DNA of 64,000 nucleotides, from NCBI RefSeq assembly GCF_002591895.1, contig NZ_NISX01000012.1, positions 62,001-126,000 of the forward strand. The letters run 5' to 3'. The translations under genes and the position numbers were made by a program. Below are positions 44,909 through 54,136 of this stretch, piece by piece; within the stretch, counting starts at the first letter, position 1; each line of letters begins with the position of its first letter. Under the pieces are notes generated by a model. The model saw only the letters and a list, made by a program, of their open reading frames with translations. It was not told the DNA's origin and ran no database searches. Source of the stretch: Lacimicrobium alkaliphilum. GTDB lineage: Bacteria; Pseudomonadota; Gammaproteobacteria; Enterobacterales; Alteromonadaceae.

Positions 44909-45664
44909 ATGGCATCATTCCCTAAAACCATCGTTACAGATCAACACAATGCGACCCCCCTTTATCAGCAACTTGCAGAACAGATTCGTGGTCTGATTAA
45001 AGAGCAGGCAGTCAGTGCGGGCCAGGCGCTTCCCTCTGAACGGGAGTTGATGGAGATTACCGGCACTTCACGCGTGACAATCAGAAAAGCATTAGGGTTA
45101 TTATTGGAGGAAGGCCTGTTGCTGCGCCGGCAGGGCTCTGGTACCTATATTGCTCCGCCCAGAGAACAGTCAGGTGACCATTTAAGCAGTTTCACGGTTG
45201 ATGCAAAAAACCGAGGTGAGTCACCGAGCTCGGTATGGCTGGTGCGCAGTCTGGCTCCTGCCACAGAAGATGAGTCGCGTCTGCTTAATGTGCCGGATGG
45301 GGCCATGGTAGCTCGTTTTGGACGACTGCGCCTGGCCAACGGTGAACCGCTTGCAATTGAGCACGCTGTGGTTCCCGCTGAGTTTGTTGGTGATCCTGAA
45401 GCTGTGAAGGACTCTCTCTATCAGACATTGAAGCAAAATAATAAGCATCCACAACAAGGAACGCAGAAGATCAGAGCGTCTAAGGCTTCCCCCATAGAAG
45501 CCGGATTGCTGAATATCCAGGAGCACACCGAAGTCTTAAGAATAGAGCGCCGAACTTTTCTTGCCGATGGAACACCCGTGGAGTATACCCATTCGGTTTA
45601 TCGGGGGGATAAGTATGTATTTGTTTCACATCTGCGTATGGACAATGATCCTCAGCAGGACTGA
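44909..45664 (+). CDS. GntR-family regulator, HutC subfamily with UTRA domain
   Basis: This 251-residue regulator has a winged helix at residues about 15-85 (PLYQQLAEQIRGLI, SERELMEITGTSRVTIRKAL in part, LLLRRQGSGTYIA) and a C-terminal UTRA ligand domain ending VYRGDKYVF. HutC/UTRA proteins such as NagR sense phosphorylated amino sugars. That fits the anmK neighbour, whose product is MurNAc-6-phosphate. Candidate sites are the TGGTATTA boxes at 41994-42038. It is transcribed after the receptor terminator and so probably has its own promoter in 44858-44908. Confidence 0.88.
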   Translation: MASFPKTIVTDQHNATPLYQQLAEQIRGLIKEQAVSAGQALPSERELMEITGTSRVTIRKALGLLLEEGLLLRRQGSGTYIAPPREQSGDHLSSFTVDAKNRGESPSSVWLVRSLAPATEDESRLLNVPDGAMVARFGRLRLANGEPLAIEHAVVPAEFVGDPEAVKDSLYQTLKQNNKHPQQGTQKIRASKASPIEAGLLNIQEHTEVLRIERRTFLADGTPVEYTHSVYRGDKYVFVSHLRMDNDPQQD

Positions 45665-45755
45665 AACCGGCTCTCAGCCCTCCAACGCTATACTTAAGCC
45701 TTTGCTGTAGCATTGTGCTTTTTTTCGGGCTGCGTTCCGACGGGAAGTCACCTGA

Positions 45756-46023
45756 TCAGCTACCCGGTTGGACAATGCCTGGTAATACAAGCGCCTGATA
45801 CTCAGAGCATCCCGAAAATTGGTGAGCAAGCGCTTCCTGTAATGCCAGGATGTCGGGCTTCACACTCTGGATATGGCTAATAACCACTTCGCACCGTTTG
45901 AGCCCGGCATTGATAACGTTATCCTGATTATCGTAGCGCAGGTTAAAACTCTCTACTTTAAGCGTGTCAGTGCCAGCGACCACTGGTAGTAACAAGAAGT
46001 AAGGTAAATACGGCTCTGTTCAT
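45756..46023 (-). pseudogene. Remnant of a secreted endonuclease/exonuclease/phosphatase-family gene
   Basis: An ATG at 46023 opens a signal-peptide-like frame (MNRAVFTLLLV) that runs into a stop after about 18 codons. Shifting by one base continues naturally as LLPVVAGTDTLKVESFNLRYDN, then VKPDILALQEALAHQ. This is the N-terminal block of EEP-fold (DNase I-like) enzymes, with the Asn in ESFNLR and the metal-binding Glu in LALQEAL. The second frame stops at 45756 after 79 codons, whereas intact members have roughly 280. The gene therefore carries a frameshift in the signal region and has lost most of its 3' part. It lies between the HutC regulator and the GH92 cluster. Confidence 0.75.
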
Positions 46024-46127
46024 ACCATTTTTTCCTGTCGGTTTGGTCATGCGTTCGCTTAAGATGCGGTTTTAAGTTGCATTTAAGCTAACAATCTCAC
46101 CATGTTGTATGGGCTAGCGATGAACCT

Positions 46128-48356
46128 TCACTTAAAAGTGATTTCACCTCCCTGAACCAGAGTCTTATGATCTAAAAACGGTTTCTTGAGTTTTCGTTGG
46201 TTAAAGTTGATATCACCACCTTGTTCAGTGTTATCGGTAGTTGCGTTATTAATTACCAGTCCGGAGCCGGGGTAATACCGGGTATCCAGGTGCAATGTGA
46301 CGCTATCAAGCAAAGGCGTAAACAAAGCGTAATCTGTATTGCCAGGTGTAACGGGATACAACCCCATCATGCTGAATGCCAGCCAGGCCGACATGGTGCC
46401 GGTGTCGTCATTGCCCGGTAAACCATCGGGCCCGGTACCGAAATACTGTTCAATTAACTGATGCACTCTCAACGAGGTTCGCCAGGCCTGCCCGTCAACA
46501 TAGTTATATAAAAACGGGTAGGTAATATCCGGCTCATTGGTCATATCAAAATTACCGCTGTCAAAGGTGGCATCCAGCTGGGCCACAAATGCCTCATTGC
46601 CGCCCAGCAACTGAATCAGCCCCGGCGTGTCATGGGGCACGTAAAAGCGATAGTTCCAGGCATTGCCTTCAATATAGCCGGGAGCGGGCTCAAAGTTGCG
46701 ACCCAGTTCCGGGTCGAACGGTGTCAGCCACTGCCCACTGCGTTTTTTCGGCCTGAGCATGCCGGTGGTGGCATCAAACAGCTTGCGGTAATTGTCGGCT
46801 CTGCGACTAAAGGTCTGAAAATCCTCTTCTTTGCCCAGCGCTTTTGCCAGCTGAGCGATGTTATAGTCGGCCAGATAATATTCCAGGCTGGTGGCCACAC
46901 TGCCGTCATAAGGGCCTTCATCATCTACCGGCACATAACCCAGTTTCAGATAGTCACTGATCTCCGGGCGTAACAGGTTGTCTTTTGGCTGATTGGCGGC
47001 GCGGATCATGGCTTTATAGGCTGTATCCACATCAAAATCTCTGATTCCCCGCAGGTAGGAGTCGGCGATCATGGCCGTACCGGGGTCGCCTACCATCACC
47101 CGGGTTTCCATGCCGTATAATTCCCATTTCGGTAACCAGCCACTCTCTTTGGCCATAGCCACTGCCGAGCGCACCATCTGTGTTTGTATTTCCGGGTACA
47201 GCAGGCTTAAAAGGGGGTGAACGTTACGGTGGGTATCCCACAGTGAATAGACACTGTAGCGGTTTTCATTGGTATTGCCGGTGCCGGATTGCCCCATCAG
47301 CGGATAGTCACCGTTCACATCCTGAATAATATTGGGGTGAAGCAGGCTGTGATACAGGGCGGTATAGAACATGGTCTTGTGCTGCGCTGTTCCTTCTATT
47401 TCGGCACGACCCAGTAATCTGTCCCAGGCTTCTACGGCATTCTGTCTGACAGACGCAAAGTCAAAGCCCTGCTGCTCAGCATCAAGATTGGCACGGGCGT
47501 TTTCTATGCTGGTAAAAGAGATACCTATCTGCACCTGTATCTGCTCATCTTTTTGGGTATCAAAGCTGAACCAGGCACCAATATCGTCGCCGCTAAGGGG
47601 ATGGCGGTAGTTGGCGTAGGGTTTAATGCTGTTGTTGTGGGCAACCCAATCGGCTTCTACATTTTTATAAGCGGGCATTTTCTTCCAGGCGCCGAAATCC
47701 TCAGCCGCCCGGCTGAAGCGGGCAACAAAGTAAACCGGCCGCACATTCTCAGGGTGGTAGCAGAAGGTGCCAATATTACGCACGCCCTGAATTTCTGTGT
47801 TGGAGACAATCTCAACACTACCGCCGGTTTCATTGGTCAGCCCCAGCCCGAGATTCAGCAGAATATGTGACTGACCTGCAGGAAAGGTAAAGCGACTAAG
47901 GCCACTGCGCGCCGTGCTGGTGACTTCGGCTTTTACATCATATTTATCTAATCTGGCGGTATAGTATCCGGGGCTGGCCTGCTCACTGGAATAGGTGCTG
48001 CCGTATTCTTTCGCATCAAGATTAAGCTTGCCGGTAGTGGGCATTAACAGCATTATTCCGGCTTCGGGACAGCCTACTCCGCTGAGGTTGAGATGGCTGA
48101 ATCCGGTGAGAAACCGGTTTTCGTGGATATAGACCCTGGAATTCCAGGCGTCGTCTTTCTCAAAAGGGTTCAGATCCGGCTGGCCGAAGGCTACATTAAA
48201 GGGGGAGACCGAAGCCAGCCCATGAGGATACTGAGCACCGGGGTGGGTGGCACCAAAGTTGGAAGTACCTATAAACGGGTCCACATACTCGGCGGGCCCG
48301 GCGGTTACGATCTGGCTGCACAGGGCCGCGGCCAAAAAGAAAAGACGTCTGTTCAT
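46128..48356 (-). CDS. GH92 alpha-mannosidase (copy 1), secreted
   Basis: This 742-residue glycoside hydrolase family 92 exo-alpha-mannosidase is a Ca2+-dependent inverting enzyme. The N-terminus is a Sec signal peptide without an obvious lipobox, then YVDPFIGTSNFGATHPGAQYP in part. Catalytic-site segments are the Glu of YIEGNAWNYRFYVPHD and the acidic cluster GNDDTGTMSAW. It is the last gene of the porter-kinase-isomerase-GH92-GH92 operon and overlaps the previous stop by ATGA. Linkage preference (alpha-1,2, 1,3, 1,4 or 1,6) cannot be assigned from sequence by eye. It is predicted to act in the periplasm. Confidence 0.93.
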   Translation of the reverse strand: MNRRLFFLAAALCSQIVTAGPAEYVDPFIGTSNFGATHPGAQYPHGLASVSPFNVAFGQPDLNPFEKDDAWNSRVYIHENRFLTGFSHLNLSGVGCPEAGIMLLMPTTGKLNLDAKEYGSTYSSEQASPGYYTARLDKYDVKAEVTSTARSGLSRFTFPAGQSHILLNLGLGLTNETGGSVEIVSNTEIQGVRNIGTFCYHPENVRPVYFVARFSRAAEDFGAWKKMPAYKNVEADWVAHNNSIKPYANYRHPLSGDDIGAWFSFDTQKDEQIQVQIGISFTSIENARANLDAEQQGFDFASVRQNAVEAWDRLLGRAEIEGTAQHKTMFYTALYHSLLHPNIIQDVNGDYPLMGQSGTGNTNENRYSVYSLWDTHRNVHPLLSLLYPEIQTQMVRSAVAMAKESGWLPKWELYGMETRVMVGDPGTAMIADSYLRGIRDFDVDTAYKAMIRAANQPKDNLLRPEISDYLKLGYVPVDDEGPYDGSVATSLEYYLADYNIAQLAKALGKEEDFQTFSRRADNYRKLFDATTGMLRPKKRSGQWLTPFDPELGRNFEPAPGYIEGNAWNYRFYVPHDTPGLIQLLGGNEAFVAQLDATFDSGNFDMTNEPDITYPFLYNYVDGQAWRTSLRVHQLIEQYFGTGPDGLPGNDDTGTMSAWLAFSMMGLYPVTPGNTDYALFTPLLDSVTLHLDTRYYPGSGLVINNATTDNTEQGGDINFNQRKLKKPFLDHKTLVQGGEITFK

Positions 48357-50569
48357 GGCGTATTACTCATTGTAAAAATCAGTTCACCCCCAGCCATAAT
48401 CTGCTGGTGGGTCAGTTTAAATCCATTCAGTGGCTGGCCGTTCAGGGTCACCTGACTGACATACACGTTATCCGGCCCCTGATCCCTTGCCACTACAGTA
48501 AAAGTCCGGCCATTTTCAAGATTGATTGTCGCCCGTCTAATCGCCGGGCTGCCAAGTACATATTCGCCGGAGACCGGATCCACCGGATAAAAGCCCAATG
48601 CACTGAACAGATACCAGGCTGACATCTGGCCGGCATCTTCATTGCCGGCCAGGCCGTCGGGTTTGGTGGTATAGAGTGTGTCCATGATCCGGCGCACCAG
48701 CTGCTGGGTTTTGCCCGCTTCATCCAGATACTGATACAGGTAGGGTACATGGTGGCTGGGCTCATTCCCATGCACATACTGGCCGATGTAGCCCGAGATC
48801 CACTCCGGAAAATCCTCCACTGCCTGTTCGGTGTTGAACATGGCATCCAGTCGCTTAGTGACCTGTTGTTTACCGCCCATCATCCCGATCATACCCGGTA
48901 CATCATGGGGCACAAAGAAACTGTACTGCCAGGCGTTGGCTTCGCAATAGTCTTCCGGATAATAAGCATTGGGGTCAAATGGCTGGCGGAACGAGCCGGC
49001 TGCGTTTCTGGCGCGCATAAAGCCACTTTTCTGGTCATAGTGATGGCGGTAGTTTTGTGCGCGGAGGGCAAATTCATCGGCAATATCCTTTTTGCCCAGC
49101 GCGTCGGCCAGCCGGGCGATAGCCCAGTCATCAAAGGCATATTCCAGGGTCAGCGACACATTCCATTTGCGCTCATCGAAGGGCACATAACCCAGTTCCT
49201 GATAGCTTTTGATGCCGAATTCGTCCTGAGTGGCACTCTGGATCGCTGCTTTGAGAAGTCGCTCACCATCAATATCTGTCAGGCCTTTGAGGTAGGCATC
49301 TACCAGTACCGGCACAGAATGATAGCCCATCATCATATCGGTTTCGTTGCCCTCGAAGATCCATACCGGCAAACGGCCACTGACCTCATAGTGATCCATC
49401 AGACTACCCATCATCTCACCGGTACGCCGTGTATCGATAAGCGTTTTCCAGGGGTGCAGGGCACGAAAGGTATCCCACAACGAGAAAAACTCATATCTGG
49501 GATGATTTTTACTCTGATGAATTTCACCATCGGGACCTTTGTACTGCCCATCGCTGTCTGAAAACAACCGTGGGGCGAGGGAGGCATGGTACATGGCGGT
49601 ATAAAACTGAGTAAGGGTGTCCTTATCGGCCTGAACCTCGACCTTACTGAGCTCTTCACGCCAGGCGTTTCGCGCGTGTCGGTGCACTGCGCTAAAATCC
49701 AGTTGATTGCCTTCTGCCTGCAGATTGGCCCTGGCGCTGGCTTTGCTTACCGAACTGATGGCCGTATGCACCAGAATCTCACCAGACTGAGGCAGGGTAA
49801 AATCAAATTCTGCCGCCAGTGTTCTGCCTGAGGCTGTTCGGGCGGCAAGCGTCTGACCATCCAGTTCGAGCTGGTGCTGGTTAAAAGGCGTAGAGAAACG
49901 GGTATAAAAATAGACCCGCTGATCCTCTGCCCAGCCGCTGGATTTGCGGTATCCGGCGATAGTCTGATTGTCGATAATTTCAATATGCGTCGCGGTGGTA
50001 CTGTCCCAGTTGCGGCTATAACCCAGATCCAGCCGGACAACGCCATTGCCATTATGTGAATCAAAACGATAGCGTTGCAGTCCGCTGCGCGGGCCAGCCG
50101 TAAGCTCTACATTAACCTTGTAGTCGTCAAGGTACACCTGATAATAGCCGGGTGAGGCGCCCTCTTTGTCGTGGCTGAAAGACGATACAATGGTTCCCTG
50201 TTCAGCCCCTCCTTCGAGTTGCTGGCGCATGAAAGGGCGGGTCAGGGGCATAAAAGAAATATCGTAAAGATCACCGGCGCCTGTGCCGGACAGATGTTTA
50301 TGGCTGAACCCGGCGATAACGTTATCAGGGTAAAAATACCCGGCAATCCAGTCCCAGCCGGTCCGGCCATTATCCGGGCTCAGTTGCACCATGCCATGGG
50401 GCACAGTGGCCCCGGGAAAGGTTTTTCCTTTTCCGTCTGTGCCGATAAAAGGATCCACATAATCCAGCGGATCGGTCTGGACTGAGGTGTCTGCGGTATT
50501 AGCGGGTTGCTGGCTGCAGGCGCCTAACAGCGCCGCCAGTAGTAAAGCTGTCAGAGATTTTTTAAGCAT
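48353..50569 (-). CDS. GH92 alpha-mannosidase (copy 2), lipoprotein
   Basis: The second GH92 enzyme is a 738-residue lipoprotein (lipobox LGAC). The ATG at 50569 is chosen; the frame can be extended three codons to a TTG that overlaps the isomerase stop. The catalytic segments read YCEANAWQYSFFVPHD and GNEDAGQMSAW, slightly different from copy 1 (Glu-Asp instead of Asp-Asp). Both keep the essential acid Glu and the second acidic residue expected of the base. It is sandwiched between the isomerase and GH92 copy 1 with overlapping or abutting junctions, so stoichiometric expression is likely. Confidence 0.93.
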   Translation of the reverse strand: MLKKSLTALLLAALLGACSQQPANTADTSVQTDPLDYVDPFIGTDGKGKTFPGATVPHGMVQLSPDNGRTGWDWIAGYFYPDNVIAGFSHKHLSGTGAGDLYDISFMPLTRPFMRQQLEGGAEQGTIVSSFSHDKEGASPGYYQVYLDDYKVNVELTAGPRSGLQRYRFDSHNGNGVVRLDLGYSRNWDSTTATHIEIIDNQTIAGYRKSSGWAEDQRVYFYTRFSTPFNQHQLELDGQTLAARTASGRTLAAEFDFTLPQSGEILVHTAISSVSKASARANLQAEGNQLDFSAVHRHARNAWREELSKVEVQADKDTLTQFYTAMYHASLAPRLFSDSDGQYKGPDGEIHQSKNHPRYEFFSLWDTFRALHPWKTLIDTRRTGEMMGSLMDHYEVSGRLPVWIFEGNETDMMMGYHSVPVLVDAYLKGLTDIDGERLLKAAIQSATQDEFGIKSYQELGYVPFDERKWNVSLTLEYAFDDWAIARLADALGKKDIADEFALRAQNYRHHYDQKSGFMRARNAAGSFRQPFDPNAYYPEDYCEANAWQYSFFVPHDVPGMIGMMGGKQQVTKRLDAMFNTEQAVEDFPEWISGYIGQYVHGNEPSHHVPYLYQYLDEAGKTQQLVRRIMDTLYTTKPDGLAGNEDAGQMSAWYLFSALGFYPVDPVSGEYVLGSPAIRRATINLENGRTFTVVARDQGPDNVYVSQVTLNGQPLNGFKLTHQQIMAGGELIFTMSNTP

Positions 50570-50574
50570 AATAG

Positions 50575-51771
50575 TCAACTGCTGAACTCAGCATCATATC
50601 CGTTTAGGCTGCGCAGCACTTCGATGCAGGCTCCCAGCGTATGGTAATCACACTTTGCGCCGGCGGCGCTTTTCTGGTCACTGGTTTTGCTGTTATCCCG
50701 ATTGAGCAATCTGAACCAGGCACCATGCTGATGGTCGACCATATGCTCCCAGCTGTACTGCCACAGTGATTCATATCGGTGTAAGTATTTACTCTCTCCT
50801 GTGGCTTTGTATAACATGGCTGCGGCTGCAAAGCTTTCCGCCTGAACCCAGAAGTACTTGTCGTCGTCACACCAATTGCCCTGAGGGTCAAAACCATATA
50901 CCAGCCCCCCATATTCTGTATCCAGTGCCTTTTCCCAGGCACGGTCAAACAGGCTGCTGGCGCGTTCCAGTTGCCAGGGGGCAGGGGCGTGGCGGTGCAG
51001 CGTCAGCAACAATTTACTCCATTCAGTCTGGTGGCCGGGCTGAAAGCCCCAGGGGCGGTACAGGTTCTTCGGATCGGTCTTGTTATACTCCCAGTCTGGC
51101 TTGAATTGTTCAGTGAAATGCTCCCACACCAGGCCATCGGTAAGATCGGCCTGGTGCAGGGCAATATTCTCTGCCAGTTGCTGCGCCCGTTGCAAAAACT
51201 GAGGTTTTTCTGTGGCTTCCCAGGCCGCCAACATGGCTTCACATAAGTGCATGTTGGCGTTCTGACCGCGATACGGGCTGAGTACGCCATCGGCGCTTAT
51301 TTCATCGGCATACAGACCATATTCAGCTTGCCAGAATCTCGATTCGAGCAGGGCATAGGTGTCAAGCAGAGGTTGATCATTGTCGATCAGCCCGGCCTTT
51401 CGCAGTGCGGCATAGGCGAGCAAAACAAAGGCATAGCCATAGGCCTGTTGCGTCATATCCAGAGGTTGATGGTTATTCAGTGTCCAGGCGTAGCGCTGGC
51501 TATCCGCTTGCCAGTGCACGGTTTCCAGATAATTCAGGCCATGCAGGGCAATGTCTTTATACTGGAGTTGTTTGAATAGCGTCCAGGCATTGGCGTAGTT
51601 GACAATAATCCGGGTACTGCTCACCAGTTGTTTGAAGTGGGTATCGAATAAACTGCCGTCATCCAGATAGTTCTGATGATAGCCGCCGCTGGCATCCACT
51701 ACCCTTGGGGTATAAAAATCCACAATGCTCTGGCAATGTTGAATAAGAAAATCCTGATCGTAAAAATTCAT
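50575..51771 (-). CDS. AGE-family isomerase, probable D-mannose isomerase
   Basis: This 398-residue protein is an (alpha/alpha)6-barrel enzyme of the N-acylglucosamine 2-epimerase family. The conserved GFQPGHQTEWSKLLL and the late CDYHTLGACIEVL carry the two catalytic His residues. Context favours mannose-to-fructose isomerisation (YihS-like) over 2-epimerisation of GlcNAc: the adjacent gene is a fructokinase-type PfkB protein, and the flanking enzymes are alpha-mannosidases. It overlaps the kinase stop by ATGA. It is cytoplasmic. Cellobiose 2-epimerase is a less likely alternative. Confidence 0.85.
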   Translation of the reverse strand: MNFYDQDFLIQHCQSIVDFYTPRVVDASGGYHQNYLDDGSLFDTHFKQLVSSTRIIVNYANAWTLFKQLQYKDIALHGLNYLETVHWQADSQRYAWTLNNHQPLDMTQQAYGYAFVLLAYAALRKAGLIDNDQPLLDTYALLESRFWQAEYGLYADEISADGVLSPYRGQNANMHLCEAMLAAWEATEKPQFLQRAQQLAENIALHQADLTDGLVWEHFTEQFKPDWEYNKTDPKNLYRPWGFQPGHQTEWSKLLLTLHRHAPAPWQLERASSLFDRAWEKALDTEYGGLVYGFDPQGNWCDDDKYFWVQAESFAAAAMLYKATGESKYLHRYESLWQYSWEHMVDHQHGAWFRLLNRDNSKTSDQKSAAGAKCDYHTLGACIEVLRSLNGYDAEFSS

Positions 51772-52793
51772 TCCGGGCTCCCGAATATTGTTCTGAATTG
51801 TTCCGGCTGGTAACCTTTTTCAGCCAGTGCCTCAAACACAGTGGTCAGTGTTGGCAGTGCCGGGAAGGCTCCCGGCAGGGTCACCGCGTGGGCGCCACAG
51901 TGGCTGGCAAAGATCAGCAAAGGCTCCAGTGTCTCTGGCCTGGCAATCTGTGCCCCGGGGTTTTCAATGACACTCAGTGCAAACAAAAAACCACCGATAA
52001 AGGCATCGCCCCCTGCGGTGGTGTCTGTGGCTTTAACCTGAGGTGGCTGTACCGCCCCACGATGGTTGGCAGTGTAGTAATGGATCAGGTTGGCGCCGTC
52101 AGTCACCAACAACAAGCGGCAACCCTGTTGAAGGCATTGATGGATATAGGTGTCAGTTTCACCATCGGCCAGATAGTCCAGCTCATCTTTAGAGAATTTC
52201 ACCACATCGGCCTGATATACCAGCTGGTTTACGCGCTCCCGATCCGCCTCGCCTGCCGACCAAAGGTTGTGACGCAGGTTGACATCGAAACTGACCAGCG
52301 CACCTTGCTGTTTTGCCAGGCTGACCAGATGTAACGAGCATCCGGCGATGGCTTCTGTGGTCAGGGTGTTGCTGCAAAGGTGCAAAATACTGTTGCTATC
52401 AAACCAGTCAGGATCACATTGTTGCTGATTAAACAGTACGTCGGCAGTCTGATGGCGGTAGAAGGAGAAACTGCGTTCTCCCTGCTCGTCCAGCATAACA
52501 AACGCCAGTGCGGTCTTGGCTTCGGGATGCTGAAAAACCAGCGAAGTGTCAACACCGTAGGTGGTCATGGCCTGGATCAGAAAATCACCAAATGCATCCT
52601 GGCCCACCTGGCCAACAAAACGGGCATTGCCCCCCAGTTTGGCCACTGCCACTGCGGCATTCGCCGGTGCACCGCCGGGGTACTGGCGGAATTCCGGTAG
52701 CCTAAGTGGTCCTTGTTGTGACTGACTAAAATTCAGAAAATCGATCAGTGCTTCACCAAAGCAGACGATTTGCTTCATAGCGTTAGGGTTCAT
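51768..52793 (-). CDS. PfkB-family sugar kinase, probable fructokinase
   Basis: This 341-residue ribokinase-fold kinase has the N-terminal signature YPGGAPANAAVAVAKLGG and the C-terminal TTAGGDAFIGGFLF holding the catalytic Asp and anion hole. With mannose isomerised to fructose by the neighbouring enzyme, it would make fructose-6-phosphate and feed glycolysis without a mannose-6-phosphate step. It overlaps both neighbours by ATGA (porter stop upstream, isomerase start downstream). A mannokinase role cannot be excluded from sequence alone. Confidence 0.88.
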   Translation of the reverse strand: MNPNAMKQIVCFGEALIDFLNFSQSQQGPLRLPEFRQYPGGAPANAAVAVAKLGGNARFVGQVGQDAFGDFLIQAMTTYGVDTSLVFQHPEAKTALAFVMLDEQGERSFSFYRHQTADVLFNQQQCDPDWFDSNSILHLCSNTLTTEAIAGCSLHLVSLAKQQGALVSFDVNLRHNLWSAGEADRERVNQLVYQADVVKFSKDELDYLADGETDTYIHQCLQQGCRLLLVTDGANLIHYYTANHRGAVQPPQVKATDTTAGGDAFIGGFLFALSVIENPGAQIARPETLEPLLIFASHCGAHAVTLPGAFPALPTLTTVFEALAEKGYQPEQFRTIFGSPE

Positions 52794-54043
52794 AAGCTTA
52801 CCGGGACCTCTTGTTGTGCGGCGGGGCGTTTCGATCCTACCAGTGCATACCAGCCGATATACAGATAGGCAAGCATGGGCACGACAAAGCTGAACTGTAC
52901 CGAGGTGCTATCGGCTACCAGTCCCTGGATCAGCGGCAGAATTGCACCACCGACGATGGCCTGGCACAACAGCCCCGAGCCACGGCTGGTCAGAGGGCCG
53001 AGCCCGCGAATCGCCAGAGTAAAAATAGTCGGAAACATGATGGAGTTAAAAAAGCCGACGGCGATCACCGACCACATGGCCAGTGCGCCGCTGCTGTTGA
53101 TGGATACCAGTAATAACACAATGGCCATAATACTGTTAAACGCCAGTACATAGATGGGTGCGACAAAGCGGGTCAGCGCGGCCCCCACAAAGCGCCCGAT
53201 CATGGCTCCGCCCCAGTAGTAGGACACCATCTGGCTGGCCTGATGTTCACTTAAACCACCGATATGAGGCTGACCAAAATAGTTGACCAGAAAGCTGCCG
53301 ATGGTGACCTCGGCGCCCACATATAAAAAGATTGCCAGCGTACCGAACACCAGCGCCTTTTGCTGCCAGATACTGTCACCAGCCTGAGCGGTATGCTCAT
53401 CAGTTGATTCAATAACAGGCAATTTAAGAAACTTAAAACTCAGTGCTGTGAGTAGCATTACACCGGCCAGCAACAAGTAGGGGAGCTGCACCGATTTAGC
53501 ACTGATTTGCTCTGACTCCACTGCACCAAAAATCAGCGCCGCGCCAAACAGCGGTGCCAGAGTGTGGCCCAGAGAATTAATCGCCTGAGCCAGGTTCAGG
53601 CGGCTGGCGGCAGTGCGCTCAGGGCCCAGAATGGACACATAGGGATTGGCTGAAACCTGCAAAATAGTCACACCGGCAGCCAGCACAAAGAGCCCGAGCA
53701 GAAACAGCGCGTATACGGCCACTTCTGCCGCCGGATAAAATAAACCACAACCCAGGGCAATAGTGCACAGGCCAGTGATAATGCCGCGAATGTAACCAAT
53801 GCGCTCAATCAGCTTTCCGGCCACCGGGGAGACGATAAAATAGGCACCGAAGAAACAGAACTGCACCAGCATGGCCTGGGTATAGCTGAGTGAGAAGGTG
53901 GCTTTTAGGTGTGGTATCAGTATGTCATTGAGGGCGGTAATAAACCCCCAGATAAAAAATAAGGTGGTCATCGCCGCAAACGCGAAATGTGTGTGATTTC
54001 GTGGTCCCTGATTATCAGGAATGTGTGGAGGAATCGTTGCCAT
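52790..54043 (-). CDS. FucP-type MFS transporter, probable mannose porter
   Basis: The 417-residue product is a 12-helix FucP/GluP-group porter with the same [18 protein letters not shown] block as the porter at 3123-4391, to which it is clearly paralogous. It is the first gene after GH92 copy 3, separated by 93 bp, and leads the kinase-isomerase-GH92-GH92 series, overlapping the kinase start by ATGA. It should import mannose released in the periplasm. It probably shares the LacI-regulated promoter upstream of GH92 copy 3, since no operator lies in the 93-bp gap. Confidence 0.88.
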   Translation of the reverse strand: MATIPPHIPDNQGPRNHTHFAFAAMTTLFFIWGFITALNDILIPHLKATFSLSYTQAMLVQFCFFGAYFIVSPVAGKLIERIGYIRGIITGLCTIALGCGLFYPAAEVAVYALFLLGLFVLAAGVTILQVSANPYVSILGPERTAASRLNLAQAINSLGHTLAPLFGAALIFGAVESEQISAKSVQLPYLLLAGVMLLTALSFKFLKLPVIESTDEHTAQAGDSIWQQKALVFGTLAIFLYVGAEVTIGSFLVNYFGQPHIGGLSEHQASQMVSYYWGGAMIGRFVGAALTRFVAPIYVLAFNSIMAIVLLLVSINSSGALAMWSVIAVGFFNSIMFPTIFTLAIRGLGPLTSRGSGLLCQAIVGGAILPLIQGLVADSTSVQFSFVVPMLAYLYIGWYALVGSKRPAAQQEVPVSL

Positions 54044-54085
54044 GATGGATATCCTGGTTGTTGAAACTGGTGATTAATGAAGCCT

Positions 54086-54115
54086 GCGGACCCGCTGATA
54101 ATTTTGCGGGCCCGC
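54086..54115. terminator. Intercistronic GC-rich hairpin between GH92 copy 3 and the porter gene
   Basis: GCGGACCCGC (54086-54095) and GCGGGCCCGC (54106-54115) form a 10-bp stem with one mismatch and a 10-base loop. On the minus strand it follows the GH92 stop without a T-tract. It may act as an attenuator or mRNA-stabilising element instead of a full terminator. Confidence 0.45.
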
Positions 54116-54136
54116 TGCTACGCTTATTTCTTGCCG

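Noticed and set aside
45665-46127. Insertion sequence in the gap before the GH92 cluster
   Set aside because: No terminal inverted repeats, target duplications or transposase fragments were found; the content is explained by a decayed EEP gene.
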